Shown: piece by piece, positions 37,898-48,761 of the stretch | Position numbering within the stretch: the first letter of the stretch is position 1 | Layout of the letters: the number at the start of each line of letters is the position of its first letter | Assembly (NCBI RefSeq): GCF_001186365.1 | Contig: NZ_LDTZ01000015.1 | Span: forward strand, 372,001-436,000 | Source: Gordonia jacobaea | Lineage (GTDB): Bacteria > Actinomycetota > Actinomycetes > Mycobacteriales > Mycobacteriaceae | DNA length: 64,000 nucleotides | Reading direction: 5' to 3' | Notes under the pieces: model-generated | Database searches by the model: none | Told to the model about the DNA's origin: nothing | The model's input: only the letters and a program-made list of their open reading frames with translations | Position numbers and translations under genes: made by a program

Positions 37898-39489
37898 GAC
37901 AGATCCACCTGCTCGATCAGAGTGGAGTCGACAGCGTTCGAGATCTCGGCGACCACGGCGTCGTCGACCTTGGTGCTCACGCGCAGCATCATGGTCGCGC
38001 CGCCGCCGTCGGCGTCCTGCGAGAGCGCCGCGGCGAGGATGTCGATACCCGCGTTTCCGAGCAGCGTGCCGATCTTGCCCAGCGAACCGGGCTGGTCGAC
38101 GTAGCTGACGAGCAGGTTGAGGCCTTCGGCCCGCAGGTCGAAGTTGCGGCCGTTGATGTTGACGATCTTCTCGACCTGGCGCGGCTCTGTGATGGCACCC
38201 GAGACGTTCTGCACAGAGCCGTCGGCGTAGACGGCCTTGACGTCGACGACGCTGCGGTGGCTGGGACTCTCGGTGTTGGTGACGACCTCGCTGGTCACGC
38301 CACGCTCGGCAGCAACCGTGGGTGCGTTGACGAAGGTCACGGGCTCGTCGAGTGCGGCGGAGAAGAGTCCACGAAGGGCAGACAGCGCGAGGACGTCGAC
38401 GTTGCTCGACGCGAGCTCACCGCGAACGTCGACGACGATCGACGACGGCAGTTCGCTGCTCAGGGCACCGATCAGGACGCCGAGCTTGCGCGACATCTCC
38501 AGCCACGGAGCGACCTCTTCGTCGACGGCTCCACCGGTGATGTTGACCGCGTCGGGAACGAAGTGACCTGCAAGCGCGAGACGCACGCTCTTGGCGACGT
38601 CGGTACCTGCGCGATCCTGCGCCTCACTGGTCGACGCACCGAGGTGCGGCGTGACGACGACCTGCGGCAGCTCGAACAGCGGCGAATCGGTGCACGGCTC
38701 GGTGGCGAAGACGTCGAGGCCCGCGGCACGCACCTGACCCGACGTGATCGCGTCGGCGAGAGCCTGCTCGTCGACGAGTCCACCGCGGGCGGCGTTGACG
38801 ATGATCACGCCCTTCTTGGTGCGCGCGAGCTGGTCGGCGCCGATCAACCCGAGGGTCTCCGGCGTCTTCGGCAGGTGCACGGTGACGAAGTCTGCACGCT
38901 CGAGCAGTTCGTCGAGGCTGACCAATTCGATGCCCAGCTGCGCCGCACGCGCGGGCGAGACGTAGGGGTCGTAGGCGATGACGTGTGTCTCGAACGCGGC
39001 GAGACGCGCGGCGACGAGCTGGCCGATGCGACCGAGCCCCACGACGCCGACCGTCTTGTCGAAGATCTCGACGCCGTTGAACGACGAACGCTTCCAGGTG
39101 TGCTCACGCAGGGTCGCGTCGGCGGCCGGGATCTGACGTGCGGCCGAGAGCAGCAAGGAGACCGCGTGCTCGGCGGCGGTGTGGATGTTGGAGGTGGGGG
39201 CGTTGACAACCATCACGCCACGCGCGGTCGCGGCAGGTACGTCGACGTTGTCGAGACCCACGCCTGCGCGGGCGATGATCTTGAGGTTCTTGCCCGCCTC
39301 GAGCACCTCCTCGTCGACGGTGGTGGCGGACCGCACGAGGATTGCGTCCGCGTCGACCACTGCCTCGAGGAGCTTGGGACGGTCAGGGCCGTCGACCCAC
39401 CGCACCTCGACGCCATCGCCGAGCGCTTCCACGGTCGAGGGGGCCAGTTTGTCGGCGATCAGGACGACCGGACTGCCAGCTGAGGTCAC
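37894..39489 (-). CDS. serA: D-3-phosphoglycerate dehydrogenase
   Basis: First enzyme of serine synthesis. The 531-residue protein is the long type. It has a catalytic and NAD-binding core ([55 protein letters not shown]), an intervening ASB domain (about 320-450) and a C-terminal ACT domain ([19 protein letters not shown]) that mediates serine inhibition. The start GTG 39489 has GGAGA upstream. It is coupled to leuB by a 4-base overlap. Confidence 0.97.
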   Translation of the reverse strand: MTSAGSPVVLIADKLAPSTVEALGDGVEVRWVDGPDRPKLLEAVVDADAILVRSATTVDEEVLEAGKNLKIIARAGVGLDNVDVPAATARGVMVVNAPTSNIHTAAEHAVSLLLSAARQIPAADATLREHTWKRSSFNGVEIFDKTVGVVGLGRIGQLVAARLAAFETHVIAYDPYVSPARAAQLGIELVSLDELLERADFVTVHLPKTPETLGLIGADQLARTKKGVIIVNAARGGLVDEQALADAITSGQVRAAGLDVFATEPCTDSPLFELPQVVVTPHLGASTSEAQDRAGTDVAKSVRLALAGHFVPDAVNITGGAVDEEVAPWLEMSRKLGVLIGALSSELPSSIVVDVRGELASSNVDVLALSALRGLFSAALDEPVTFVNAPTVAAERGVTSEVVTNTESPSHRSVVDVKAVYADGSVQNVSGAITEPRQVEKIVNINGRNFDLRAEGLNLLVSYVDQPGSLGKIGTLLGNAGIDILAAALSQDADGGGATMMLRVSTKVDDAVVAEISNAVDSTLIEQVDLS

Positions 39490-39833
39490 AGTGAATTCTC
39501 CGTAGATCGGTTACACAGGAATCGAGACGCCGAAGACGTGTCGACATGTCGAGGGACGTGATCGAAGCGCCAAGGACGTACGGGACTCAGCTTAGAGGGG
39601 CGTCCGAGGCGCCTGAACAGCCGGTCTGCGTCGTCGAAGCACTTACTCAGGAAACACCTGTACATTGTGATCGTCATTACGCGGCTGGCGATCGTCAACA
39701 CGAGTCATCACGAGCAGGTTGCAAAGCAACCGCATCTGGATTCCATGTGCAGATCGTATTGGCCGCTGACCGTTACGGTGTGCATGACCCGCCGCTCAGG
39801 CGGGACCGGTGTTAACAAGAGTGGAGCATGTGA
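39490..39833. other. Divergent intergenic region between serA and the S1 protease gene
   Basis: 344 bases with no gene I can support. It has lower GC than its surroundings in the middle (about 39645-39790). It contains ggttgc-aaa-gcaacc (39717-39731) and cccgcc-gctca-ggcggg near 39790-39810, small palindromes that could be operators or weak terminators. It must hold the serA and protease promoters. Confidence 0.5.
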
Positions 39834-40496
39834 ATGATGAGGAAGCTGACAGCGATGCTGGCTGTTCTCGCAGCGGTATTGCTTGCCGGCTGGGGGTCCG
39901 GTAGCGCCACTGCTGCCCCGGCAAAAATCTACCTCGGCGGCGGCTCGGGAATCCTGGTCCTCAAGGGAGGCAACAGCGCGGCCGCCTGCACCCTCACCAC
40001 GATCGGCAACGCCAAGACCGGCGAGTTGATCGGTATCACCGCGGGCCACTGTGGCAAGCCGGGACAAAAGGTGGTCTCCGAGACGTTCCAGAGCCGCGGC
40101 CAGGCGGGCACCATCACCTATTCGGATCCCAAAGAAGACGTGGCGATCATCGAGTTCGACAGGAGCCGCGTCGTACCGCTGCGCACCGTGAACGGTGTGA
40201 CGATCAACCGCATCGACCCCACGCCCCTCAGCTTCCCCACCATCGCGTGCAAGCAGGGTCGCACCACCGGCAACACCTGCGGCATCGCGTGGTTCTCCGA
40301 CGGTGACGCTCACTTCTCACAGATCTGCGTCATCGAAGGCGATTCGGGCAGCCCCGTGGTTGTCGGCGACCGACTCGTCGGCATGGTCAACGCGTACTAC
40401 TTCGTCGGCTGCATCGGACCGGAGACCGGAACGAACATCGGCCCCGTGCTCGATTACGTGAAATCGACCAGGTACAAGGGTTTCTCGCTGATCTGA
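39834..40496 (+). CDS. Secreted trypsin-like serine protease (S1 family)
   Basis: A 220-residue protein with a Sec signal peptide (residues 1-28; LTAMLAVLAAVLLAGW then AxA at ATAAP). The chymotrypsin-fold triad is visible: H72 in GITAGHCGKPG, D102 in PKEDVAIIEF, S171 in VIEGDSGSPVVV. Six cysteines (52, 73, 139, 149, 165, 193) fit three disulfides. The mature domain is compact, about 190 residues. The start ATG 39834 has GGAG 7 bases upstream; ATG 39837 is also possible. It stands alone between serA and ilvC with its own terminator. No substrate is known. Confidence 0.88.
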   Translation: MMRKLTAMLAVLAAVLLAGWGSGSATAAPAKIYLGGGSGILVLKGGNSAAACTLTTIGNAKTGELIGITAGHCGKPGQKVVSETFQSRGQAGTITYSDPKEDVAIIEFDRSRVVPLRTVNGVTINRIDPTPLSFPTIACKQGRTTGNTCGIAWFSDGDAHFSQICVIEGDSGSPVVVGDRLVGMVNAYYFVGCIGPETGTNIGPVLDYVKSTRYKGFSLI

Positions 40497-40517
40497 TCGA
40501 CTGATCCCAGAACCGAC

Positions 40518-40556
40518 GCAACACCCCGAGGCAAGCAATTTGCCTCGGGGTGTTGC
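40518..40556 (+). terminator. Terminator after the S1 protease
   Basis: A perfect 17-bp stem (40518-40534 / 40540-40556) with a 5-base loop gcaat, followed by gtttt. Confidence 0.9.
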
Positions 40557-40609
40557 GTTTTCGCGTGAACGACTTCAGGTCGACGCCGAGCGCCACCGGC
40601 ACAACGACA

Positions 40610-40641
40610 CCGGCCCGGCTCCCTGACGGGAACCGGGCCGG
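40610..40641 (-). terminator. Terminator after ilvC
   Basis: A 14-bp GC-rich stem with one mismatch (ccggcccggctccc / gggaaccgggccgg) and loop tgac, 18 bases after the ilvC stop on the minus strand. Confidence 0.8.
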
Positions 40642-40659
40642 CGCTGAGTGCTTTGAATA

Positions 40660-41763
<1,104 letters not shown>

Positions 41764-41771
41764 TCAGAACG

Positions 41772-42272
41772 TCAGCGGTTGGCCGACATGCTCTTGGGTC
41801 CTCGACCCAGTGTGACCGCGCCGGACTGCGCGATCTCGCGGATGCCGTACGGATCGAGCATCCGCAGCAGGGCCTCCAGTTTCTCCGACGTTCCGGTCGC
41901 TTCGACGGTCAACGACTCGGGCGAGACGTCGATCACCTTGGCGCGGAACAGATTCACGACCTCGATGACCTCACTGCGCACCGAAGCGTCGGAGCGCACC
42001 TTGACCATCATCAGTTCGCGGGACACCGACGACGCCGGGTCCTGCTCGACGATCTTGATCACGTTGATCAGCTTGTTGAGCTGCTTGGTGACCTGCTCGA
42101 GTGGGAAGTCCTCGACGGAGACCATGATGGTCATTCGCGAGACACCCTTCATCTCGGTCGGGCCGACAGCAAGTGATTCGATGTTGAATCCGCGGCGCGA
42201 GAAGAGCGACGACACGCGTGCGAGGACACCGGGAAGGTCCTCGACCAGAACGCTCAGGGTATGAGTACTCAC
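41772..42272 (-). CDS. ilvN: Acetolactate synthase regulatory subunit
   Basis: A 166-residue subunit that confers valine feedback inhibition on IlvB. The N-terminal ACT domain reads [35 protein letters not shown]; the C-terminal half has [20 protein letters not shown] and IREIAQSG. The GTG start 42272 overlaps the ilvB stop by 4 bases (GTGA), giving coupled translation. Confidence 0.97.
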   Translation of the reverse strand: MSTHTLSVLVEDLPGVLARVSSLFSRRGFNIESLAVGPTEMKGVSRMTIMVSVEDFPLEQVTKQLNKLINVIKIVEQDPASSVSRELMMVKVRSDASVRSEVIEVVNLFRAKVIDVSPESLTVEATGTSEKLEALLRMLDPYGIREIAQSGAVTLGRGPKSMSANR

Positions 42273-44239
42273 TTCCGACCCTCCTGGCCGAGATTGGTCT
42301 GCTGGTTGACGATTTCGTGGATGTCGGCGACGTCCTCCGCGGCCGACTCGTCGTCGTCGAAGAGCGGCCGGATGTCGCGTGCGGCCATGATCTCGTCGTT
42401 GCCGGTACCCGCTGCGACCATCGGCCAGACCTGGGCGTCGGCGCCGACGATGAAGTCGATGACGACCGGGCGGTCGTTGATCTCACGCGCCTGGGCGATC
42501 ACGTCGTCGACGTCGGCTTCGTTCTCGACGCGGAATGCCGCGCAGCCCAACGCTTCCGCGAGCTTGACGAAGTCGGGGATGCGTCGCGAGTGGGTCGAGA
42601 GGTCGGTGTTGGAGTAGCGCTCCTCGTAGAAGAGCGTCTGCCACTGACGGACCATGCCGAGGTTGCCGTTGTTGATCAGTGCCACCTTGATCGGGATGCC
42701 CTCGATCGCGCAGGTGGCCAGCTCCTGGTTGGTCATCTGGAAGCAACCATCGCCGTCGATGGCCCACACCTCGGCGTCGGGATCGGCCATCTTGGCGCCC
42801 ATCGCCGCGGGAACGGCGTAGCCCATCGTGCCGAGACCACCGGAGTTCAACCAGGTGCGCGGCTTCTCGTAGGAGATGAACTGTGCTGCCCACATCTGGT
42901 GCTGACCGACGCCCGCGCAGTACACGGCGTCGGGGCCCGCGAGCTGCCCGACGCGGGAGATGACGAACTCCGGCGACATCGAACCGTCGGCGGGACGGTC
43001 GTAGCTCACCGGGTAGGTGCGGCGGATGCGGTCGAGGTAGGTCCACCACTCGGTGAGATCCTGCGACGTGTCGCTGGTGGCACGCTCGTTGCGCAGCGTC
43101 TCGATCAGATCGGAGATGACCGCCTTGCAGTCGCCGACGATCGGGACATCGGCGACGCGGTTCTTGCCGATCTCGGCAGGATCGATGTCGGCGTGGATCA
43201 CCTTCGCGTCGGGCGCGAACGACGCCAACTGTCCGGTGACGCGGTCGTCGAAGCGTGCGCCGAGAGTGATCAGCAGGTCGGAACGCTGCAGTGCCGCAAC
43301 GGCTCCCACAGTGCCGTGCATGCCGGGCATGCCGAGGTGCTGCTGGTGCGAATCCGGGAAGGCACCGCGAGCCATCAGCGTGGTGACAACGGGGATGCCG
43401 GTCAGCTCGGCAAGCTCGAGCAACTCGGGCGACGCGTTGGCCTTGATCACACCGCCACCGACGTAGAGCACGGGGTGCTTCGCGGCGTTGATCAGTCGAG
43501 CTGCCTCACGAACCTGCTTGCCGTGCGGCTTGGTGACCGGACGGTAGCCGGGCAGATCGATCTGCGGCGGCCACGAGAAGGTGGTCTGCGCCTGCAGGAT
43601 GTCCTTGGGGATGTCGACGAGAACCGCTCCGGGACGGCCACTCTCGGCGATGTGGAACGCCTCGGCCATGACCCGGGGGATGTCGACGGCATTGCTCACC
43701 AGGAAGTTGTGCTTGGTGACCGGCATCGTGATGCCGGAGATGTCGGCCTCCTGGAACGCGTCGGTACCGATCAGTGCCCGGCCGACCTGGCCGGTGATCG
43801 CCACGACGGGCACCGAGTCCATCTGCGCGTCGGCCAGCGGCGTGACGAGATTGGTCGCACCGGGACCCGACGTCGCCATCATGACACCGGCGCGGCCGGT
43901 GACCTGTGCGTAGCCGGTGGCAGCGTGACCAGCGCCCTGCTCGTGACGAACGAGAACGTGGCGCACCTTCTGCGAGTCCAGGAGGGGGTCGTAGACCGGC
44001 AGAACAGCGCCGCCCGGAATACCGAAAACCACCTCGACGCCGAGCTCTTCGAGTGATCGAACCACCGACTGCGCGCCGCTGACCCGCTCGGGTGCGACGG
44101 TGTTCTGCGGCACGGCGCGGAGCGTGCCCGCCGCCGGTGATTGTTCGCGCAGCACGTTGGCTGCGGTGCCATTACTCTTGGCTGCGGGCTCGGTTGTGGC
44201 ATCGGCCCCGCTGGCGGCGCGTGCTGTTGGTGCGCTCAC
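42269..44239 (-). CDS. ilvB: Acetolactate synthase catalytic subunit
   Basis: A thiamine-diphosphate enzyme that makes acetolactate and acetohydroxybutyrate. The 656-residue protein has a variable Ala-rich N-terminus of about 55 residues, then [15 protein letters not shown], the catalytic glutamate in [29 protein letters not shown], and the diphosphate-binding [20 protein letters not shown] with [12 protein letters not shown]. The start is GTG 44239. It is the first gene of ilvBNC, preceded by a leader-peptide attenuator. Confidence 0.97.
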   Translation of the reverse strand: MSAPTARAASGADATTEPAAKSNGTAANVLREQSPAAGTLRAVPQNTVAPERVSGAQSVVRSLEELGVEVVFGIPGGAVLPVYDPLLDSQKVRHVLVRHEQGAGHAATGYAQVTGRAGVMMATSGPGATNLVTPLADAQMDSVPVVAITGQVGRALIGTDAFQEADISGITMPVTKHNFLVSNAVDIPRVMAEAFHIAESGRPGAVLVDIPKDILQAQTTFSWPPQIDLPGYRPVTKPHGKQVREAARLINAAKHPVLYVGGGVIKANASPELLELAELTGIPVVTTLMARGAFPDSHQQHLGMPGMHGTVGAVAALQRSDLLITLGARFDDRVTGQLASFAPDAKVIHADIDPAEIGKNRVADVPIVGDCKAVISDLIETLRNERATSDTSQDLTEWWTYLDRIRRTYPVSYDRPADGSMSPEFVISRVGQLAGPDAVYCAGVGQHQMWAAQFISYEKPRTWLNSGGLGTMGYAVPAAMGAKMADPDAEVWAIDGDGCFQMTNQELATCAIEGIPIKVALINNGNLGMVRQWQTLFYEERYSNTDLSTHSRRIPDFVKLAEALGCAAFRVENEADVDDVIAQAREINDRPVVIDFIVGADAQVWPMVAAGTGNDEIMAARDIRPLFDDDESAAEDVADIHEIVNQQTNLGQEGRK

Positions 44240-44339
44240 TGCACGGTCCTCACATCTTCTGTTCGGCGTCCTGCGACGGACTGGGATTCGATTGATTTGT
44301 GATTGCGCATGGAGATCGGTTCACCATGTCGTTGACAAC

Positions 44340-44371
44340 AAAAAACCCCCGACAGCAAGGCTGTTCGAGGG
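44340..44371 (-). terminator. ilvBNC attenuator hairpin
   Basis: On the minus strand CCCTCGAACAG-CCTTG-CTGTCGGGGG forms a stem with one bulged A, followed directly by six Ts. It lies 100 bases upstream of ilvB and 38 bases after the leader-peptide stop, the place of a transcription attenuator. Confidence 0.85.
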
Positions 44372-44372
44372 T

Positions 44373-44426
44373 GGCGCGTCGATGCTTGTTGGGTCTACGA
44401 AGTGACCGATCAGGCGACGACGCGCC
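44373..44426 (-). promoter_or_regulatory. Competing RNA pairing in the ilvB leader
   Basis: GGCGCGTCG inside the leader-peptide coding part (plus positions 44418-44426) is exactly complementary to CGACGCGCC just before the terminator (44373-44381). A ribosome on the Val-Val codons would block this 9-bp pairing, so it can act as the switch arm. Confidence 0.6.
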
Positions 44427-44457
44427 GGCCGATTACTACGAGAAGATCCTTGTGCAT
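44410..44457 (-). CDS. ilvL: ilvBNC leader peptide
   Basis: A 15-codon frame on the minus strand from ATG 44457 to TGA: MHKDLLVVIGRRVVA. It has consecutive Leu-Leu, Val-Val, Ile and later Val-Val codons, the three amino acids made by the pathway, and is followed by a U-tailed hairpin before ilvB. Starvation for any of them would stall the ribosome here and favour read-through. The start ATG is 10 bases after the -10 box; a GTG lies directly before the ATG. The symbol is by analogy with other ilv leaders. Confidence 0.82.
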   Translation of the reverse strand: MHKDLLVVIGRRVVA

Positions 44458-44467
44458 CACGTCGTTC

Positions 44468-44497
44468 ACGGTAGGGCTGTGCACATCACTGAGTCAA
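44468..44497 (-). promoter_or_regulatory. ilvBNC promoter
   Basis: On the minus strand TTGACT (44492-44497) and TACCGT (44468-44473) are separated by 18 bases and lie directly before the leader peptide. The -35 box is one base from the TTGACA consensus. Confidence 0.7.
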
Positions 44498-44575
44498 ACT
44501 ACGGACACTTGAGTCCCACATCGTGGGAATGCACTGCATGGACGGGCCATCTCGCGAGGATGTCACAATGGGGTC

Positions 44576-45085
44576 GTGCCTTCGTCTGACCAGCCGACTT
44601 CCAGCGACCTCCCCGACGACGTTTCCCCGAGCGAGGACCTGTCTCGTGAGGATCACCTGTCCCACGAGGACTCATCGGCAGAGGACGCAGTCGAGTTGCC
44701 ACAGGCATTCCGGGTACAGAAGCTGGCGTACTTCGCAGTGCCCGCGGCGTTCGTCGTGGCAATCATCCTTGCGGGCACGTCGCTGGTGTGGCTCGGCTGG
44801 ACGCTGATCATCCCGATCCTGCTCGCCCTGTGGATCGGACGAATCCGGACCGTCGTCACCGAGGACGGGATCACCGCGGTCGGCACGTTCCGCACCAGGC
44901 ACATCGCGTGGTCGGACATCGCGGGCCTGCAGTTCTCCAAGTGGGGACCCGTGCGCGCGGTGTTGTCCGACGGATCGAGGGTCCGGTTGCCCGCGCTGAT
45001 GTTCCGCGACCTCCCGTTGCTGTCGGCGGCGAGTCGCGGCCGCATCCCCGATCCGTACGCCGCGGCCGCAGCAGCAGAATCCTGA
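44576..45085 (+). CDS. PH-domain membrane protein, Cfp6-like
   Basis: A 169-residue protein with an acidic disordered N-terminus (1-40), two close transmembrane segments (YFAVPAAFVVAIILAGTSLV and WTLIIPILLALWIG) and a C-terminal bPH-like domain (VVTEDGITAVGTFRTRHIAW, DIAGLQFSKWGPVRAVL). By type and place next to ilvB it matches M. tuberculosis Rv3004 (Cfp6). Function unknown. The start is GTG 44576; CACAAT lies 6 bases upstream, a weak leaderless -10. Confidence 0.78.
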   Translation: MPSSDQPTSSDLPDDVSPSEDLSREDHLSHEDSSAEDAVELPQAFRVQKLAYFAVPAAFVVAIILAGTSLVWLGWTLIIPILLALWIGRIRTVVTEDGITAVGTFRTRHIAWSDIAGLQFSKWGPVRAVLSDGSRVRLPALMFRDLPLLSAASRGRIPDPYAAAAAAES

Positions 45086-45128
45086 CATCACCAGCGCTGC
45101 TGGCCCGGCCGGATCCCGGCCTTCGCGT

Positions 45129-45134
45129 TAAGGT
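45129..45134 (+). promoter_or_regulatory. Leaderless -10 box of mgtE
   Basis: TAAGGT (TANNNT) lies exactly 7 bases before GTG 45142. It supports this start over the longer upstream frame, which overlaps the PH-domain gene. Confidence 0.55.
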
Positions 45135-45141
45135 TCTTCAG

Positions 45142-46485
45142 GTGGCAAGCCCCACTGTTTCCGCCCACGACATCGACGACCTGATCAACGCGGGCGAGCT
45201 GGCCCAGACGTCTGAATACCTGGCCAGCCTCCCCCACCACGACGTTGCGGCCATTCTGGACAGACTCCCCCGCGAGCACAGTGGTATCGCCTTTCGACTA
45301 CTGCCCAAGGACGTCGCCGTAGACGTCTTCGACGACCTCAGCCCGCGGTCGCAGCGTCACCTGATCGACGACCTCGGCACCACGGCGGTCGCCGAGGCGT
45401 TCGACAATCTCGATCCCGACGACCGCGCAGAACTACTCGATGAATTGCCCGCGGCCGTCGCCAAGACGTTGATCGCGGACCTGACGCCCGAAGAACGTGA
45501 CGCGACCGGCGTCGTCCTCGGCTATCCGCGAGGTTCGGTCGGCAGGCGGATGAGCCCCGAAATAGTCCATGCCTACGTCGACGAACCGGTCGCCGCGGCT
45601 CTCGCACGCGTCAAGGAGCGCGGCTCCGAGGTCGAGACGATCTACACCATCCCGGTGATCAATCGCCATCGCGTCCTCGAGGGCGTGGTGAGCTTGCGCG
45701 ATCTCCTGCTCGCCGAGCCCGAGACCCTCGTCGGCGACCTCATGCGCAAGCCCGTCGCGGCCAACGCCGACGACGACGCGGAGTCGACCGCACAGCGCTG
45801 CGTCGACCGCGGCATCCTCGCGATGCCGGTCGTCGACAGCGAGAACAGGGTCGTCGGGGTGCTGACCCTCGACGACGCAGTCGAGGTGATCGAGCAGGCC
45901 CGCGACGTCGACGAGGCACGTGCGGGCGCAAGCGAACCACTCGACGAGCCGTACCTGCTCGCCTCGGTCTTCTCCATCACGCGATCACGGATCGTGTGGC
46001 TCTTCGTCCTTGCCATTTCGGCGATACTCACGGTCAACGTGCTCGAGATCTTTGAGGCGACGCTCGACGAAATGGTGGCTCTTGCCCTGTTCATCCCCTT
46101 GCTGACCGGTATCGGCGGCAATACCGGTTCGCAAGCCGCAGTGACGGTCACCCGAGCCCTGGCCGTCAACGACGTCACACCTCGCGACGTCGTCCGGGTC
46201 GTCGGCAAGGAGTTCCGAGTCGGACTGACACTCGGCGTCAGCCTGGGGCTCGTCGGATTCGTGGTCGCGGGCCTGGTCTACGACTTCCGGATCGGCACGG
46301 TCATCGGCGTGACCATCGTGTCGATCTGCACCATGGCCGCGACGGTCGGCGGACTCATGCCGCTGATCGCCAAGTCGATCAAAGTTGACCCCGCGGTGTT
46401 CTCCACTCCGTTCATCTCGACCTTCTGCGACGCAACGGGCCTGCTGCTCTACTTCATGATCGCCAAATCGGTACTGGGTATCTGA
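45142..46485 (+). CDS. mgtE: Magnesium transporter MgtE
   Basis: A 447-residue Mg2+ channel. It has an N-terminal superhelical domain (about 10-130; repeated LPxxxxAxxLDxLP-type helices), tandem CBS domains (about 135-260; TIYTIPVINRHRVLEGVVSL, GILAMPVVDSENRVVGVLTL) and a C-terminal membrane domain with five segments. This carries the pore signature LLTGIGGNTGSQAAVTVTRA. CBS and N domains sense cytosolic Mg2+ and close the pore. I use GTG 45142. The gap to the preceding gene is only 56 bases, too short for a full M-box riboswitch. Confidence 0.94.
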   Translation: MASPTVSAHDIDDLINAGELAQTSEYLASLPHHDVAAILDRLPREHSGIAFRLLPKDVAVDVFDDLSPRSQRHLIDDLGTTAVAEAFDNLDPDDRAELLDELPAAVAKTLIADLTPEERDATGVVLGYPRGSVGRRMSPEIVHAYVDEPVAAALARVKERGSEVETIYTIPVINRHRVLEGVVSLRDLLLAEPETLVGDLMRKPVAANADDDAESTAQRCVDRGILAMPVVDSENRVVGVLTLDDAVEVIEQARDVDEARAGASEPLDEPYLLASVFSITRSRIVWLFVLAISAILTVNVLEIFEATLDEMVALALFIPLLTGIGGNTGSQAAVTVTRALAVNDVTPRDVVRVVGKEFRVGLTLGVSLGLVGFVVAGLVYDFRIGTVIGVTIVSICTMAATVGGLMPLIAKSIKVDPAVFSTPFISTFCDATGLLLYFMIAKSVLGI

Positions 46486-46814
46486 ACCGCTGCAGCTGAA
46501 GCGCTGGGCGGCCGGCACGACCGGGCCGTCGGCCGACATCTGTTTTGTTCCCGCACGTCAGCGGGGAGTACCGTTGATGAGCGAACCCGCTTCGCCACGC
46601 CCATCGGAGTGACGACGCGAGTTGGCTCAGCCCAGTCGAACCCGGTGCGGACCCGCCGAGGTGTCAGGCCAGACGAACGTTTCCGATCGCACACGAAGAC
46701 GGTGAGCGAATATTCGCGTCTGGTGTGGCGTTGAGACGTCACAGCGCCGTAGTCGGCGCATCGCGAGTCCACACGGTCCGCCCCGCGCGGACACCGAACG
46801 ATCGAGGAATTCCC
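46486..46814. other. Intergenic region upstream of ilvD
   Basis: 329 bases between mgtE and ilvD without a gene I can support. A 10-codon GTG frame (46703-46735) exists but lacks a run of regulatory codons. No U-tailed hairpin like that of ilvB is seen. The ilvD ribosome-binding site is at its right end. Confidence 0.5.
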
Positions 46815-48659
46815 ATGCCAGCCCTGAGGTCGCGAACCACCACCGTCGGACGAGAAGCAGCCGGAGCCCGCGCACTGTGGCGTGCCACCGGCATGACCGA
46901 TGACGATTTCGGCAAGCCGATTGTTGCGATCGCGAACTCGTACACGCAGTTCGTGCCGGGCCATGTGCACCTCAAGAACGTCGGCGAGATCGTGGCCGAC
47001 GCCGTGCGCGCTGCAGGCGGCGTTCCCCGTGAATTCCACACAATCGCCGTCGACGACGGCATCGCGATGGGTCACAGCGGCATGCTCTATTCGCTGCCTA
47101 GCCGCGAGATCATCTCCGACTCTGTCGAGTACATGGTCAACGCGCACACCGCCGACGCCCTGGTGTGTATCTCGAACTGCGACAAGATCACTCCCGGCAT
47201 GCTCAATGCCGCGATGCGCCTGAACATCCCGACGGTCTTCGTCTCGGGTGGCCCGATGGAAGCGGGCAAGGCCGTGATCGTCGACGGTGTCGCGCAGGCG
47301 CCAACCGACCTCATCACCGCCATCTCGGCGTCGGCGAACAACGACGTCAACGATGACGGCCTCACCGAGGTCGAGCGTTCGGCCTGCCCGACGTGCGGTT
47401 CCTGCTCCGGTATGTTCACCGCCAATTCGATGAACTGCCTGACCGAGGCACTCGGTCTGTCGCTGCCGGGCAACGGCTCGACGTTGGCGACACACGCCGC
47501 GCGTTACGACCTGTTCAGTCGCGCGGGCACCACCGTGGTCGAGGCGGCCAAACGCTACTACCGCGACGACGACGATTCGGTCCTCCCTCGCAGCATCGCG
47601 ACCACGACGGCCTTCCGTAACGCGATGGCGCTCGACGTCGCGATGGGCGGCTCGACCAACACCGTGCTGCACATCCTCGCCGCCGCTCAGGAGGGCGAGG
47701 TCGCCGACTTCGATCTCGATGTCATCGACGAGATCAGCCGAAACGTGCCGTGCCTGTCGAAGGTCGCACCCAACTCGGACTACCACATGGAAGACGTCCA
47801 CCGCGCCGGCGGCATCCCCGCCATCCTCGGCGAGCTTCGTCGTGGCGGACTGATCGACGACACCGTTCCCACCGTGCACTCGAAGACCATGGCCGACGCC
47901 CTCGACGACTGGGACATCCGCGGCGGCAAGGCCACCGACGCCGCGATCGAACTGTTCCATGCCGCACCGGGTGGCGTGCGGACCGTCGAACCGTTTTCGA
48001 CGAAGAATCGGTGGAGTTCACTCGACACCGACGAAGAGGGCGGTTGTATCCGCGACGTCGAGCACGCGTACACCGCAGAGGGTGGACTGTGTGTGCTGCA
48101 GGGCAATCTGGCCGAGGACGGGGCCGTGCTCAAGACGGCAGGCATCAGCGAAGACCTCTGGCATTTCGAGGGTCCCGCACGCGTCGTCGAAAGCCAGGAG
48201 GAGGCCGTGCAGGTCATCCTGTCCAAGACCATCCAGGCCGGTGAGGTGCTCGTCGTGCGCTATGAGGGTCCTTCCGGCGGCCCCGGCATGCAGGAAATGC
48301 TCCACCCGACCGCCTTCATGAAGGGCACCGGCATGGGCAAGAAGTGCGGGCTGATCACCGACGGCCGGTTCTCCGGTGGCTCGTCGGGTCTGTCGGTCGG
48401 CCACATCTCGCCTGAGGCCGCCGCTGGCGGCGTCATCGGTCTGATCGAAGACGGCGACCCGATCCTCATCGACGTCAAGACCCGCGCGTTGAAGGTGCTC
48501 GTCGACGACGACGTGCTCGCCGAGCGTCGCGCCAAGATGGAGGCTTCCGAGCGTCCATGGCAGCCCAAGGATCGCCAGCGCACGGTGACGACAGCGCTGC
48601 GCGCCTACGCCAAGCTGGCCACGTCCGCTGACAAGGGCGCTGTTCGCCGGGTCGACTGA
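46815..48659 (+). CDS. ilvD: Dihydroxy-acid dehydratase
   Basis: An iron-sulfur enzyme that dehydrates dihydroxy acids to the keto acids of valine, leucine and isoleucine. The 614-residue protein is the long (E. coli-like) type. Cluster cysteines lie in [20 protein letters not shown] and [40 protein letters not shown] is the C-terminal signature. The start is ATG 46815 with GAGGA 6 bases upstream; the frame is open further upstream without a ribosome-binding site. It is transcribed alone and ends at a strong terminator. Confidence 0.97.
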   Translation: MPALRSRTTTVGREAAGARALWRATGMTDDDFGKPIVAIANSYTQFVPGHVHLKNVGEIVADAVRAAGGVPREFHTIAVDDGIAMGHSGMLYSLPSREIISDSVEYMVNAHTADALVCISNCDKITPGMLNAAMRLNIPTVFVSGGPMEAGKAVIVDGVAQAPTDLITAISASANNDVNDDGLTEVERSACPTCGSCSGMFTANSMNCLTEALGLSLPGNGSTLATHAARYDLFSRAGTTVVEAAKRYYRDDDDSVLPRSIATTTAFRNAMALDVAMGGSTNTVLHILAAAQEGEVADFDLDVIDEISRNVPCLSKVAPNSDYHMEDVHRAGGIPAILGELRRGGLIDDTVPTVHSKTMADALDDWDIRGGKATDAAIELFHAAPGGVRTVEPFSTKNRWSSLDTDEEGGCIRDVEHAYTAEGGLCVLQGNLAEDGAVLKTAGISEDLWHFEGPARVVESQEEAVQVILSKTIQAGEVLVVRYEGPSGGPGMQEMLHPTAFMKGTGMGKKCGLITDGRFSGGSSGLSVGHISPEAAAGGVIGLIEDGDPILIDVKTRALKVLVDDDVLAERRAKMEASERPWQPKDRQRTVTTALRAYAKLATSADKGAVRRVD

Positions 48660-48683
48660 GCGTCCGGCGAAGACCGCCGACCA

Positions 48684-48713
48684 GAAGGGCCCGACCAACT
48701 GGTCGGGCCCTTC
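48684..48713 (+). terminator. Terminator after ilvD
   Basis: A 13-bp stem (gaagggcccgacc / ggtcgggcccttc) with loop aact, then ttcatt. It lies between convergent ilvD and doxX. Confidence 0.88.
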
Positions 48714-48761
48714 TTCATTACGTTCTGTAGTTATAGCGGGGCTGTCTCTATTGCGGGGCCG

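Noticed and set aside
39660..39690. CRP/GlxR-type site (tgtgatcgtcattacg)
   Set aside because: Only the left half matches TGTGA; the right half lacks TCACA.
42218..44056. Plus-strand open frame of 612 codons opposite ilvB
   Set aside because: Antisense shadow of ilvB and ilvN; no ribosome-binding site and no recognisable motif.
44240..44575. T-box element controlling ilvB
   Set aside because: No T-box motif or specifier stem was seen, and the leader peptide with terminator explains the region.
45086..45141. Mg2+ riboswitch (M-box) before mgtE
   Set aside because: Only 56 bases separate the genes, and a leaderless -10 box lies 7 bases before the start.
46703..46735. Short frame [10 protein letters not shown] upstream of ilvD as a second attenuator
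   Set aside because: It has no run of Leu, Val or Ile codons, and no U-tailed hairpin follows before ilvD.
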